Under the pieces are notes generated by a model. The model worked only from the letters and a program-made list of their open reading frames with translations. It searched no databases and was not told the DNA's origin. A program made the translations under genes and the position numbers. Source: Paractinoplanes ferrugineus (GTDB taxonomy: Bacteria; Actinomycetota; Actinomycetes; Mycobacteriales; Micromonosporaceae). From it: a stretch of 64,000 bases of DNA. Where the stretch lies: contig NZ_BOMM01000016.1 in assembly GCF_016862195.1 (NCBI RefSeq), positions 345,487 to 409,486 of the forward strand, given 5' to 3'. Shown in pieces: positions 27,420-36,038 of this stretch. How positions within the stretch are numbered: the first letter of the stretch is position 1; every line of letters begins with the position of its first letter.

Positions 27420-28583
27420 TCAGAAGGCGATCCGGGCGACGACGCCCTCGCCGCGCAGGCTGTGCACGGTCAGCCGGCCACCCTGGGCCTCGACGATCCG
27501 GCGGCTGATGCTGATGCCGAGGCCGAGGCCGGCCTTCTCGTCGCGGCGGGCGTCGCAGCCGCGGAAGAAGGCGGTGCCGAGCCGGCTCAGGTCGGTCTCG
27601 TCGAGGCCGGGGCCGGAGTCGCGGACCTCGATGGTCGGCTGCGGGCAGCGGGCCAGCGAGATGGTCACGGGGGCGCCCGGCCCGCCGTGGTGCAGCGCGT
27701 TGTTCACCAGCTGGGACACCGCGATCTCGACGAGCCGCTGGTCGGCGGTCACCCACACCGGGTGGGCGGGCAGGTCGAGCAGCACCCGCTCGGCGGCCGG
27801 CCCCATCCCGGCGGCGACAACCTGCATGGCGGTGCGCAGGTCGATCACGTCCCGGGCGCCGACCGGGGTGTGCCGGTGCTGGCTGGCGGCGCGCAGCAGG
27901 TTGTCGACGGTGCGGCAGAGGCGGTCGGCGTTGCGGCGGATCGCCTCGGCGTGCTTGAGGTATTCCGGGGCGATCGCGCCCGGGGTGCCGGTCAGCATCT
28001 CGAGGCGGCCCTGGATCACCGCCAGCGGGGTGCGCACCTCGTGCGAGATGGCGGTGACGACCTCGTCCTGGTCGATCGCCAGCGGCAGCGGCTGCTGCTG
28101 GGTGAGCAGGTGCCGCAGCGAGGTCTCGGAGTCGATCCGCCGGGCGATGCGCTCGAGGAACCGCGTGGTGGTGGCGGCGTCGATCTGCCGGGGGCCCGGG
28201 TCGAAGACGCACAGCGCGCCGACGATGTGGCCGTCGTAGTGCAGCGGGGCGGCGGCGAGGAAGCGGACGTGCGCGGACCCGGTGACGAGTGGGTGGCCGG
28301 CCATCCGCGGGTCGTGCGCCGCGTCGTCGACGGCGACCGCCGAGTCGGCCTCGGAGACCATGTCGCACAGCGACGCCGACTTCGGCACGTCGCCGACGGA
28401 CGGCATGCCCACGGCCGCGGCCACGTGCGCCTGGGTGTCGCCGACGACCTTGAGCGCCGCCATCGGGGCCCGGCAGACGTCCGACACCATCTCGAGAACC
28501 TCGGGAATGTCGGCCACGGCCGCCCGGTAGCGGGCGGCTGCGGCGTTCTGCGATTGCGCCTTGCTGATAACCGACGTGCTCAT
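27420..28583 (-). CDS. GAF-domain sensor histidine kinase
   Basis: 387 residues from ATG 28583, preceded by GGGGGAGG. Residues ~15-165 are a GAF domain (LKVVGDTQAHVAAAVG, SLCDMVSEAD, VRFLAAAPLHYDGHIVGALCVFD). It is followed by HisKA with ISHEVRTPLAVIQG (His181) and a HATPase domain with QLVNNALHHG, VRDSGPGLD and GLGLGISISRRIVEAQGG. There are no membrane segments, so it should sense a cytosolic small molecule, light or redox signal. GAFs with this LCDMV pattern occur in actinobacterial sensors related to phytochrome-like proteins; no bilin cysteine is clear. No response regulator is adjacent. The 5' leader is strongly structured (28601-28669). Confidence 0.93.
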   Translation of the reverse strand: MSTSVISKAQSQNAAAARYRAAVADIPEVLEMVSDVCRAPMAALKVVGDTQAHVAAAVGMPSVGDVPKSASLCDMVSEADSAVAVDDAAHDPRMAGHPLVTGSAHVRFLAAAPLHYDGHIVGALCVFDPGPRQIDAATTTRFLERIARRIDSETSLRHLLTQQQPLPLAIDQDEVVTAISHEVRTPLAVIQGRLEMLTGTPGAIAPEYLKHAEAIRRNADRLCRTVDNLLRAASQHRHTPVGARDVIDLRTAMQVVAAGMGPAAERVLLDLPAHPVWVTADQRLVEIAVSQLVNNALHHGGPGAPVTISLARCPQPTIEVRDSGPGLDETDLSRLGTAFFRGCDARRDEKAGLGLGISISRRIVEAQGGRLTVHSLRGEGVVARIAF

Positions 28584-28600
28584 GTCGTATCCTCCCCCGG

Positions 28601-28669
28601 CCTTCTTGTGCTGCCAGCGAGAATCGGCACGGCCCCGGCAACCTCCTGGGTTCCCGGGGAGCAAGAAGG
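28601..28669 (-). ncRNA. candidate structured 5' leader of GAF kinase (three stems)
   Basis: On the minus strand CCTTCTTG (28669-28662) pairs perfectly with CAAGAAGG (28608-28601), closing two inner hairpins. One is CCCCGG-G-AACC, loop CAGGA, GGTT-G-CCGGGG (28659-28633): ten pairs around a single mismatch. The other is TGCC/GGCA (28629-28612). The closing stem ends directly before the GGGGGAGG ribosome-binding site. No known riboswitch class was recognised. It could be a cis-regulatory RNA; this is inference from pairing alone. Confidence 0.4.
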
Positions 28670-28690
28670 GAGCCGACCGCTCGGTAGGTG

Positions 28691-29896
28691 TTACCAGTCG
28701 TGCATGCTCCCGTCGGTCAGGCGGTTCACCGGCAGCGCGGCCGGCCGGTAGGGGTAGCGGGCGGCCAGTTCCTCGTCGATGTCGACGCCCAGGCCGGGTT
28801 CCTCGGCCGGATGCAGGAAGCCGTCGGCGTAGCGGTATCCGTGCGGGAACACCGCGTCGGTCTCCGCGGTGTGCGGCATGTACTCCTGCAGCCCGAAGTT
28901 GGGGATCGCCACGTCGAGGTGCAGGGCGGCGGACATGCAGATCGGCGACAGGTCGGTGGCCCCGTGCGAGCCGGACCGCACCTGGTAGAGCGCGGCCAGG
29001 TCGAAGACGCGCCGCAGGTGGGTGATGCCGCCGGCGTGCACGACCGTGGCGCGGACGTAGTCGATCAACCGCTCGGTGATCAGCTGGGCGCAGTCGAAGA
29101 TCGTGTTGAAGACCTCCCCCACCGCGACGGGGGTGGTGGTGTGCTGCCGGATCACCCGGAAGCCGTCCGGCATCTCGGCCGGGGTGGGGTCCTCCATCCA
29201 GGTGAGCGCGTAGGGCTCCAGCGACCGGCCCAGCCGGGCCGCCTCGATCGGCGTCAACCGGTGGTGGACGTCGTGCAGCAGCCCCAGCTCCGGGCCGAAC
29301 TCCGCCCGCACGGCGGCGAAGACCGCCGGGACGTGGGCGAGGTAGTGCGGTGTCGACCAGGTCGCCTCGTCGGCGATCCCGGCGGTCGCGGGCTCGTAGA
29401 CGGGCTGGGTGGAGATGCCGTAGGTGCCGGGCATCCCGGGGACCGCGACCTGCACGCGGACGGCCTGGTAGCCCCGGGAGACGAACTCGGCCACCGATTC
29501 CAGGGCATCCGGGATGGTTTCGCCACTGGCATGGCCGTACACCCGGACGCCGGCGCGCGACCGGCCGCCGAGCAGTTGATAGACGGGGAGCCCGGCCACC
29601 TTGCCCTTGATGTCCCACAGGGCGGTGTCGACCGCCGCGACGGCGGTCATCGTGACCGGCCCCCGGCGCCAGTAGGCGCCGCGGTAGAGGTATTGCCAGG
29701 TGTCCTCGATGCGTGCCGGGTCCCGGCCGATCAGCGCCGGGATCACGTGCTCGCTCAGGTAGGCGGCGACCGCGAGCTCGCGGCCGTTGAGCGTGGCGTC
29801 CCCGACGCCGGTCACCCCGGAGTCACAGACGATCTTGAGGGTGACGAAGTTGCGGCCGGGACAGGTGACGATGACCCTGGCGTCGACGATCCGCAC
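28691..29896 (-). CDS. manD: D-mannonate dehydratase family protein (ManD/RspA)
   Basis: 401 residues, the normal ManD length. Enolase superfamily: it dehydrates D-mannonate to 2-keto-3-deoxygluconate in efficient members. The family-typical N-terminus [13 protein letters not shown], then [16 protein letters not shown] and [17 protein letters not shown], is almost invariant in ManD proteins. Metal ligands lie around [15 protein letters not shown] and [17 protein letters not shown] and [10 protein letters not shown] complete the site. Some RspA-like members have little activity, so the substrate needs care. GTG 29896 has GAAGGAGG seven bases upstream. No other hexuronate genes are nearby. Confidence 0.9.
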   Translation of the reverse strand: MRIVDARVIVTCPGRNFVTLKIVCDSGVTGVGDATLNGRELAVAAYLSEHVIPALIGRDPARIEDTWQYLYRGAYWRRGPVTMTAVAAVDTALWDIKGKVAGLPVYQLLGGRSRAGVRVYGHASGETIPDALESVAEFVSRGYQAVRVQVAVPGMPGTYGISTQPVYEPATAGIADEATWSTPHYLAHVPAVFAAVRAEFGPELGLLHDVHHRLTPIEAARLGRSLEPYALTWMEDPTPAEMPDGFRVIRQHTTTPVAVGEVFNTIFDCAQLITERLIDYVRATVVHAGGITHLRRVFDLAALYQVRSGSHGATDLSPICMSAALHLDVAIPNFGLQEYMPHTAETDAVFPHGYRYADGFLHPAEEPGLGVDIDEELAARYPYRPAALPVNRLTDGSMHDW

Positions 29897-29932
29897 TCCA
29901 CGTCCTCCTTCACCCGGCCGGCCAACCGCCAG

Positions 29933-29960
29933 TCTGAGATCCCCTTCAGATAGATGTCAA
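29933..29960 (-). promoter_or_regulatory. candidate manD promoter with overlapping inverted repeat
   Basis: A perfect TTGACA (29960-29955, minus strand) sits in unusually AT-rich DNA upstream of manD. The -10 position is poor (TCAGAC, 17 bases on). A TCTGA/TCAGA inverted repeat (29933-29937 and 29946-29950) overlaps it. Confidence 0.35.
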
Positions 29961-29983
29961 TAAATCGGTTCGGACAGCACAAC

Positions 29984-30017
29984 GGCCATGCCCCGGTCCC
30001 GCACCGGGGGCATGGCC
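29984..30017 (-). terminator. hairpin terminator of the 30034-30480 gene
   Basis: Left arm 29984-29997 and right arm 30003-30017 pair over 14 bases with one bulged G and a five-base loop. It lies 16 bp past the stop of the minus-strand gene. There is no U-tract, as is common in high-GC actinobacteria. Confidence 0.65.
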
Positions 30018-30033
30018 GGAAAATCCTCGCGGA

Positions 30034-30480
30034 TCAGGCGGCGTACTTCTCCACCAGCGCACCGAGCGACGGGAGCGACGCCTCCATGTGCTTCTGGGCG
30101 CTGCCGCGGACCGTGTTGTAGGCCTTGACCACGACCGGCTTCTCGGACGAGGACGCCATGCTGTCGGTGACCTTGAGCAGCGCCGGGCCGACCTCGTCGC
30201 TGCGCTTGGCCAGGTAATCGCCGAAGCTGCCGCCACCGGCCGCCTGGAAGTCCTGCCAGAACGGCGTGAGCTGGTAGAGCATGTCCGGAATCATCAGACC
30301 GACGGTCTTCTCGTAGTAGCCCGGCGCGAAGGAGGTGATCGCCTTGTAGGCGAGCTTCACGGCGGCCGCGGAGACACCGGACTTCTTGGCCAGCTCCTGC
30401 TCGACCAGGGACTGGGCGTCGGCCACGATGGCCGCCAGCGCGCCGTCCTGGTCGAGGATGTCGGTGAGGTTGGAATACAT
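30034..30480 (-). CDS. small conserved-looking protein of unknown function
   Basis: 148 residues from ATG 30480, with GAAGGAG about eleven bases upstream; an ATG at 30516 is the alternative. It is all-helical and soluble in appearance: an N-terminal LTDILDQDGALAAIVADAQSLVEQELAKKSG, a central KLAYKAITSFAPGYYEKTVGLMIPDMLYQLTPFWQDF and a C-terminal SFGDYLAKRSDEVGPALLKVTD. It looks like a small family widespread in actinobacteria, but I cannot name a function. It stands alone, with its own terminator downstream. Confidence 0.8.
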   Translation of the reverse strand: MYSNLTDILDQDGALAAIVADAQSLVEQELAKKSGVSAAAVKLAYKAITSFAPGYYEKTVGLMIPDMLYQLTPFWQDFQAAGGGSFGDYLAKRSDEVGPALLKVTDSMASSSEKPVVVKAYNTVRGSAQKHMEASLPSLGALVEKYAA

Positions 30481-30584
30481 AGGGGTGAGAGCTCCTTCAA
30501 GTGCCGATTCGAGCATCGCCGGGTTTTCGCTCGAGTGGGGAGAGTAGTCCGTTTTCCCCAGGTGATCTTCAGCTGGGGTGCCGG

Positions 30585-30809
30585 TCATCCCTGGCCGTCC
30601 GTCCGGTTCTCGCCGCCCGTGTCGGCGGCCGGGGACGACCGGACATCCGTTCCCGGGGCACGCCCGCGGAGCACTTCCAGCGGAACGGCCGAGCTCAGCA
30701 GAACTACCGGGAGTAATGGCGCCAGCCGGCGCACGGTGGCGAGCAGCACCGCGCGGACGGCCGCCGGCACCGGCGTCGGGTCCGGCGTACCCGCCGAGGG
30801 TGCGGTCAT
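30585..30809 (-). CDS. small putative membrane protein coupled to the DAO-family gene
   Basis: 74 codons. The ATG overlaps the stop of the upstream FAD oxidoreductase gene (ATGA), the coupling used repeatedly in this window. The N-terminal half holds an apolar stretch ([10 protein letters not shown], then [19 protein letters not shown]) that could span the membrane once. The tail is polar and Gly/Asp-rich. I do not recognise it. Coupling and codon pattern favour a real gene, but the short length leaves doubt. Confidence 0.45.
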   Translation of the reverse strand: MTAPSAGTPDPTPVPAAVRAVLLATVRRLAPLLPVVLLSSAVPLEVLRGRAPGTDVRSSPAADTGGENRTDGQG

Positions 30810-31873
30810 CGGAAGCGCGCCACCGACAACGCCGCCGGCACCGCGGCGCCGGTGACGGCGGCCGCGGCCAGGCGGCCCAGGGCCGGGGCGATCTGGATGC
30901 CGTAACCACCCTGGCCGGCCAGCCAGAACAGGCCGGGCGCGGCGGGGTCGGGGCCGGCCACCGGATTGCGGTCGGGGGCGAACGTGCGCAACCCCGCCCA
31001 CGCCGTGCTCACCGAGCGCAGGCCGAGCGTGGTGGCCTCGTTGACGCGGTCGAGGGCGAGGGCCACGTCCACGTCGTCGGGACGGGCGTCGCACGGCTCG
31101 CTCGGCGTCTCGTCGGCCGGGGAGACCAGCACGCCGGCGCCCTCGGGGCGGAAGTAGAACGTCTCCCCCACGTCCGCGATCAACGGCCAGCCGCGATCGA
31201 CGGCGGTGGCCCGGGCCACCGCGGCGGTGCGGCGCATCGGTCGCAGGCCGATGGACGGTACGCCGAGGGCCGCCGCGACCACGTCACCCCAGGCGCCCGC
31301 CGCGTTGACCACGGCCGCCGCCCGGACCGGACCGGCCGCCGTGTCGAGGTGCCAGTGGCCGCCGGTGTGCCGGCCGGTCCGCACCGCCGCGCCGACCAGC
31401 ACGGACGCCCCGCGCCGGCGGGCGCCACCGAGGTAGTGCTGGTGCAGGCCGAGCACGTCGATCTCGGACGCGTCGCCCTCCAGGAGGGCGCCGGCCACCC
31501 AGGCGGGGCGCAGCGCGGGACAGTGCGCGACCGCCGCCGACGGATCGAGCCGCACCAGGGCCGGCTGCGCGGTGGCCAGCGCGTCCAGCCGGCCAAGCTG
31601 GGCGGCGGAGGCGACCCAGAGCAGCGGGCGGGGGGTCAGCAGGTCGCCGGCCTCGGCGTAGAGCGGGCGGCTGGCCGCGGTCAGCGCGCGGATCTCGGGG
31701 CCGCCGTAACTCTGCAGGAACATCGCGGCCGACCGGCCGGTGGTGTGGTAGGCGGGCCGGCTCTCCTGCTCGAGGAGCACCACCTCGTGGTCGGCGGCCA
31801 GCTCGTGGGCGACCGACACGCCGGCCATGCCCGCGCCGATCACCGCTACGTCCGCTTCGATCGTCATGGTCAC
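30806..31873 (-). CDS. FAD-dependent D-amino-acid dehydrogenase-like oxidoreductase (DAO family)
   Basis: 355 residues. The FAD dinucleotide motif [16 protein letters not shown] lies at the N-terminus. The [19 protein letters not shown] segment resembles D-arginine dehydrogenase-type enzymes, where a His in this loop is catalytic. [16 protein letters not shown] and a C-terminal [17 protein letters not shown] complete the DAO fold. It should oxidise a D-amino acid or related amine to the imino acid. Substrate range is not readable. The chemoreceptor gene diverges 93 bp upstream. A 74-residue frame overlaps the stop. Confidence 0.9.
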   Translation of the reverse strand: MTMTIEADVAVIGAGMAGVSVAHELAADHEVVLLEQESRPAYHTTGRSAAMFLQSYGGPEIRALTAASRPLYAEAGDLLTPRPLLWVASAAQLGRLDALATAQPALVRLDPSAAVAHCPALRPAWVAGALLEGDASEIDVLGLHQHYLGGARRRGASVLVGAAVRTGRHTGGHWHLDTAAGPVRAAAVVNAAGAWGDVVAAALGVPSIGLRPMRRTAAVARATAVDRGWPLIADVGETFYFRPEGAGVLVSPADETPSEPCDARPDDVDVALALDRVNEATTLGLRSVSTAWAGLRTFAPDRNPVAGPDPAAPGLFWLAGQGGYGIQIAPALGRLAAAAVTGAAVPAALSVARFR

Positions 31874-31966
31874 ATTCTGCTGTCAGACGAAGGCTCGACC
31901 GGCCGCCGTGCCCATCCGGTCCAATCCTGGTCAGAGCTTTCAACCGCGTTCGGGGACGGCGGCGTC

Positions 31967-33532
31967 ATGTCTGGGTGGTTCACCAACCTGCGGGTCCGCA
32001 GCAAGATCCTGACGGCGGTGCTGCTCGCCTCGGTCGTGGTCGCGATCGCCACCGTGCTCGCCGTGCAGCGGATGGGTGAGATGGACGAGCGGCTCGTCGA
32101 GATCCGCGAGACCAACGTCACCAACCTCAACCTGCTCGGCGACATGCGCGGCGCCCAGGCGCGGATGAGCCGGTGGGCGGCCACCGCCCGGCGGGACGCG
32201 GCGAGTGCCCCCGCCCGGGCCGCCGCCGGCGAGCTGGCCTCGGTCGCGGTGGCCGAGCTCGGCGACGCCCTGGTGCTCTACCGCACGCAGCCCAAGAGCG
32301 CGGCCGCCGAGCGCAAGTTCACCGAGTTCACCGGGGACTGGGAGCGGTTCATCGCGGCCGTGGAGGACGCCCGGGCCGGCCGCACCCCGGCCGCCGGCCT
32401 CGACGACGTGCTCGCCGGCATGGAGTCGGCCGTCGGCCTGCTCGCCGACGAGGAGGAGAGCAGCGCCGACCTGGCCGTCCGGCAGGCCCGTACCCGGTTC
32501 GACGAGGCGCGGCTCGAGGTGCTGGTGACCCTGGTCGTCGCGCTCGGGATCGGCGTCGCCCTGGCCCTGGCCGTGGCCCGCACGATCACCCGGCGGCTGC
32601 GCACCGTGGCCGAGGCGATGGAGGCGGTCGCGACCGGCGACCTGACCGGCCGGATCGAGGTGGGCGGCACCGACGAGATCGGGGCGATGGCACGGTCGGT
32701 CGGCCGGGCCACCACCTCGGTCCGCCCGACCGTCACCGCGCTGGCCGACGGTGCGACCACGCTCGCCCGCAGCTCGGCCGACCTGTCCCGGGTGACCGAC
32801 GGGGTGGCGGCGAGCGCGGCCGCGGTGGCGGGCGACGCCCAGTCGGCGAACACGTCGGCCGACGAGGTGTCCCGCAGCCTCCGGACGATCACGCTGGGCG
32901 CCGACGAGATGGCCCTGTCGATCCAGGAGATCTCCCGCAGCACCAGCGCGGGCGCGCAGGTCACCGCGCAGGCGGTGGCCGTGGTCGCGGAGACCGCCGG
33001 CACGGTCGGCAAGCTCGGTGCCAGTTCGCAGGAGATCGGCGAGGTGGTCAAGGTGATCACCGCGATCGCCGAGCAGACGAACCTGCTGGCCCTGAACGCC
33101 ACGATCGAGGCGGCCCGGGCGGGCGAGACCGGCAAGGGCTTCGCCGTGGTGGCGAGCGAGGTCAAGGACCTGGCCCAGGAGACGGCCAAGGCGACCGGCG
33201 ACATCGCCGCGCGGGTGGCCGCCATCCAGGCCGACACGACGAGCGCGGTCGACGCGATCACCCGGATCAGCGACGTGATCGAGCAGATCGACCAGCTGCA
33301 GACCACCGTCGCCTCGGCGGTCGAGGAGCAGACCGCGACGACCGCGGAGATGAACCGGAACGTGGCCACGGCCGCGTCCGGGGCGGCCCGGATCGCGGGG
33401 GACGTGGCGCACGTGTCCGGCGCCGCCGAGGACAGCAACCGCAGCGTGCTCGCCGGCCAGCAGGCCGCGGCGGACCTGGCGGACCTGGCCGGCGAGCTGC
33501 AGCGGCTGGTCGGCCGGTTCAGCTATCGCTGA
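31967..33532 (+). CDS. methyl-accepting chemotaxis protein
   Basis: 521 residues. TM1 covers about 14-34 and TM2 about 186-208, enclosing a ~150-residue helical ligand-binding domain of the four-helix-bundle type. A HAMP domain ([42 protein letters not shown]) follows. The signalling tip [19 protein letters not shown] begins near residue 369, followed by [20 protein letters not shown]. It would couple to CheW/CheA; none of the che genes are in this window, so it is an orphan receptor. Its ligand is unknown. The 3' end overlaps the convergent peptidase gene by 14 bp. Confidence 0.95.
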   Translation: MSGWFTNLRVRSKILTAVLLASVVVAIATVLAVQRMGEMDERLVEIRETNVTNLNLLGDMRGAQARMSRWAATARRDAASAPARAAAGELASVAVAELGDALVLYRTQPKSAAAERKFTEFTGDWERFIAAVEDARAGRTPAAGLDDVLAGMESAVGLLADEEESSADLAVRQARTRFDEARLEVLVTLVVALGIGVALALAVARTITRRLRTVAEAMEAVATGDLTGRIEVGGTDEIGAMARSVGRATTSVRPTVTALADGATTLARSSADLSRVTDGVAASAAAVAGDAQSANTSADEVSRSLRTITLGADEMALSIQEISRSTSAGAQVTAQAVAVVAETAGTVGKLGASSQEIGEVVKVITAIAEQTNLLALNATIEAARAGETGKGFAVVASEVKDLAQETAKATGDIAARVAAIQADTTSAVDAITRISDVIEQIDQLQTTVASAVEEQTATTAEMNRNVATAASGAARIAGDVAHVSGAAEDSNRSVLAGQQAAADLADLAGELQRLVGRFSYR

Positions 33533-35012
33533 GCGGGGCGGCCGGTCGCTTGATCCGCCGGGAACCGTCCGGGAACAGGCCTGAGCGGGTCATCGCCAGC
33601 GTGTAGATGCCGTGCGCGGCCCCGTCGCCCAGCTCGGCCAGGGCCTTGGTGCTCACGTTGCCGATGGTGTCGCAGGCCTTGTGGTAGCAGGGGTCGTAGA
33701 TGACCCCGGCGGTGCCGCCGTAGACCGCCGCCTCGGCCGCCGTCTTGACCCCGTCGGAGCCGCTGGACAGCCCGCCGGCCGGGATGCCGACCGCGATGAA
33801 CGGGCCGTAGTCGGAGCGCCCGTTGAACTCCTTCTCCCCGCTGGCCAGCCCCTGGGCGGTGAAGTAGTCGTGGAACAGGGCCTCGATCTCGCCGGAGCCG
33901 GGCGGGCCGGCCGTCGGGAACGCGGAGCCGTCACCGTCGTACGCGAACCGGACGTAGTTGGGTGAGCCGACCATGTCGAAGTTGAGGTTCGCGAAGATCT
34001 TGGCCAGCTCGGCGTCGGGCAGCGTGTCCACGTAGTGCTCGGAGCCGAGCAGGCCGCCCTCCTCGGCGCCCCAGAAGGCGAAGCGGACCTTCTGCCGCGG
34101 CTTGACCTTGAGCGCCGACATCTGCCGGGCCACCTCGAGGACGGTGGCGAGGCCGCTGCCGTTGTCGTTGATGCCGGGACCGTCGACGACCGAGTCGAGG
34201 TGGGCGCCGACCACCAGCACCTTGTCCGGGTCGCCACCGGGGGTCTCGGCGAGCACGTTGCCGGTCCTCGCGTCGAGGTCGGTCTCGGTCGAGGTGCTGA
34301 CCTTCACCGTCACCGGGCCGGCCGTGGTCGCGGCGACCAGGGCGGCGCCGTCGTCGTAGCTGAGCCCGACGACCGGGACCGCGAAGACCTCCCCGAGGTC
34401 GCCGGTGACCAGCGCGGTCCGCCCGGTCTGCCCCTCGTTGAAGATGATCACGGCGTCGTAGCCGGCCGCGATCGCGTTGTTGGCCTTGACCGCGAACGTG
34501 CAGGTGCCGCGCTGGACGAGGGCGACCGCGGGGGCGTCACCGGCGGGCGGGAAGTCGGTCGCCTCGCAGCCGGAGGTGACTCCGGGGGTGGCCGGCGGCG
34601 GCACCTGGACGTCGGTGGTGGGCACGAGGGTGCCGGTCACGGTGCCGCTGCCGGAGTAGGTGAACGTGTCGGTGGGGTAGCTCCTGGACCCCGCGGTGAG
34701 GGTCGCCGGGGCCCGGTCGCGGAAGAACGGGAAGGTGAACTCCTGCTCGCTGACCTGGTAGCCGGCCGCGCGCAGGGTGTCCTTCAGGTAGGTGGCGGTG
34801 GCGGTGAAGCCGGTCGTCCCGGAGGCGCGGGTGCCGCCGTTCTGGTTGGCGATGCGCTGGAGCACGCGCTCGTGGCCGAGGATGCCGTCGACGGTCACGG
34901 CGTCCCGGAGCTTCTTGCTGTTGACCTGGTCGATGGCCTCGGCGGGGGTGCCCGCCAGGCCGATGAGCAACAGCGCCGCCGCGGGTATCGCGGCCTTGCG
35001 AACGAAACGCAC
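33519..35012 (-). CDS. secreted M28-family aminopeptidase with PA domain
   Basis: 497 residues from GTG 35012, with AGGAGG six bases upstream; longer readings are not supported. A signal peptide (about 1-26, ending AEA) directs secretion. A protease-associated domain inserts at about 120-250 ([31 protein letters not shown]). The M28 metal ligands are visible: GAHLDSV (His), NDNGSG (Asp), [11 protein letters not shown] (Glu pair), LNFDMVGS (Asp) and YHKACDTI (His). Homologues such as Streptomyces griseus aminopeptidase release hydrophobic N-terminal residues. It probably supplies amino acids from extracellular protein. Confidence 0.94.
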   Translation of the reverse strand: MRFVRKAAIPAAALLLIGLAGTPAEAIDQVNSKKLRDAVTVDGILGHERVLQRIANQNGGTRASGTTGFTATATYLKDTLRAAGYQVSEQEFTFPFFRDRAPATLTAGSRSYPTDTFTYSGSGTVTGTLVPTTDVQVPPPATPGVTSGCEATDFPPAGDAPAVALVQRGTCTFAVKANNAIAAGYDAVIIFNEGQTGRTALVTGDLGEVFAVPVVGLSYDDGAALVAATTAGPVTVKVSTSTETDLDARTGNVLAETPGGDPDKVLVVGAHLDSVVDGPGINDNGSGLATVLEVARQMSALKVKPRQKVRFAFWGAEEGGLLGSEHYVDTLPDAELAKIFANLNFDMVGSPNYVRFAYDGDGSAFPTAGPPGSGEIEALFHDYFTAQGLASGEKEFNGRSDYGPFIAVGIPAGGLSSGSDGVKTAAEAAVYGGTAGVIYDPCYHKACDTIGNVSTKALAELGDGAAHGIYTLAMTRSGLFPDGSRRIKRPAAPLSDS

Positions 35013-35185
35013 GAGTCCTCCTGGTATCGACGACTGATCGGCGAGGCAACGGCCCACCGCTGTGGCGGCGGGCCGTCCCGGCAGCCTATCGACACCTATC
35101 GAACTAGGCGACGCCGCGGCTGATCCCGATGAGTTTCGCCGCTGCCGCCGGTCGGTATCGGAAAACAACGACCCGAGGGAGCCCC

Positions 35186-35974
35186 GTGTACGCCGAGATC
35201 AACGGCTTGAGCATGTATTACGAGACGCACGGAACGGGCCGGCCGCTGATCCTGCTGCACGGCGGCCTGGGCTCGGGCGAGATGTTCGGGCCCGCCCTCG
35301 CCGGGTTCACCGAGCACCACCAGGTGATCCTGCCCGACCTGCAGGGCCACGGACGGACCGCCGACATCGACCGGCCCCTCGACGTACGCCTGCTGGCCGA
35401 CGACATCGCCGCCCTGATCGACCACCTCGGCCTGGACCACCCGGACGTGGTCGGTTACTCGCTCGGCGGCGGCGTGGCCCTGCAGGTGGCGATCCGGCAC
35501 CCGGCGAGGATGGGCCGCCTGGTCTGCGCCTCGGCCGGCATCCGCCGCGACGCCGTGTACCCCGAGATCCTCGCCCAGCAGGGCCAGGTCTCCGCGGCCG
35601 CCGCCGAGTTCATGAAGCAGACCCCGATGTACGAGCTGTACGCCCGGGTCGCTCCGCGCCCGGCGGACTTCCCGCGCCTGCTCGACAAGATCGGCGCGGC
35701 GATGGCCGAGGACTTCGACCTCACCGACGAGGTGCGCGATCTGCGGGTGCCGGCCCAACTGGTCGCGGCCGACGCCGACATGTGCCCGCCGGCGCACTTC
35801 GTCGAGGTGTTCGAACTGCTCGGCGGCGGCCTGCAGGACGGCGGCTGGGGCGGCGAGGGCCGGCCCAAGGGCGGCCACGCGCTCGCCATCCTGCCCGGCC
35901 TGACCCACTACGACCTGTTCATGTCCCCGCTGTTCGCCGCCGTCGCCACCGATTTCCTGCGCCGCCCGGCCTGA
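35186..35974 (+). CDS. alpha/beta-hydrolase
   Basis: 262 residues from GTG 35186 (GAGGGAG just upstream); an in-frame start at 35129 lacks support. Alpha/beta-hydrolase core: oxyanion-hole LLHGGLGSGEMF, nucleophile in GYSLGGGVAL, acid near ADADMCPPAHF and base in LTHYDLF. There is no signal peptide, so it is cytosolic. Close relatives are annotated only as hydrolases, so substrate remains open. It is divergent from the M28 peptidase and followed by a GGDEF gene 64 bp downstream. Confidence 0.9.
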   Translation: MYAEINGLSMYYETHGTGRPLILLHGGLGSGEMFGPALAGFTEHHQVILPDLQGHGRTADIDRPLDVRLLADDIAALIDHLGLDHPDVVGYSLGGGVALQVAIRHPARMGRLVCASAGIRRDAVYPEILAQQGQVSAAAAEFMKQTPMYELYARVAPRPADFPRLLDKIGAAMAEDFDLTDEVRDLRVPAQLVAADADMCPPAHFVEVFELLGGGLQDGGWGGEGRPKGGHALAILPGLTHYDLFMSPLFAAVATDFLRRPA

Positions 35975-36038
35975 TTTCCTCAGGGGCCCCCGCCGGGCGC
36001 CGATGTGCCGTCCTGACGCGGGGACGGGAGCAGCTGAT

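Noticed and set aside
28584..28680. GAF-kinase leader considered as a c-di-AMP (ydaO), SAM, ZTP or c-di-GMP riboswitch
   Set aside because: The conserved core sequences of those classes, as I know them, are not present and the element is too short for ydaO. It is kept only as an unclassified structured leader.
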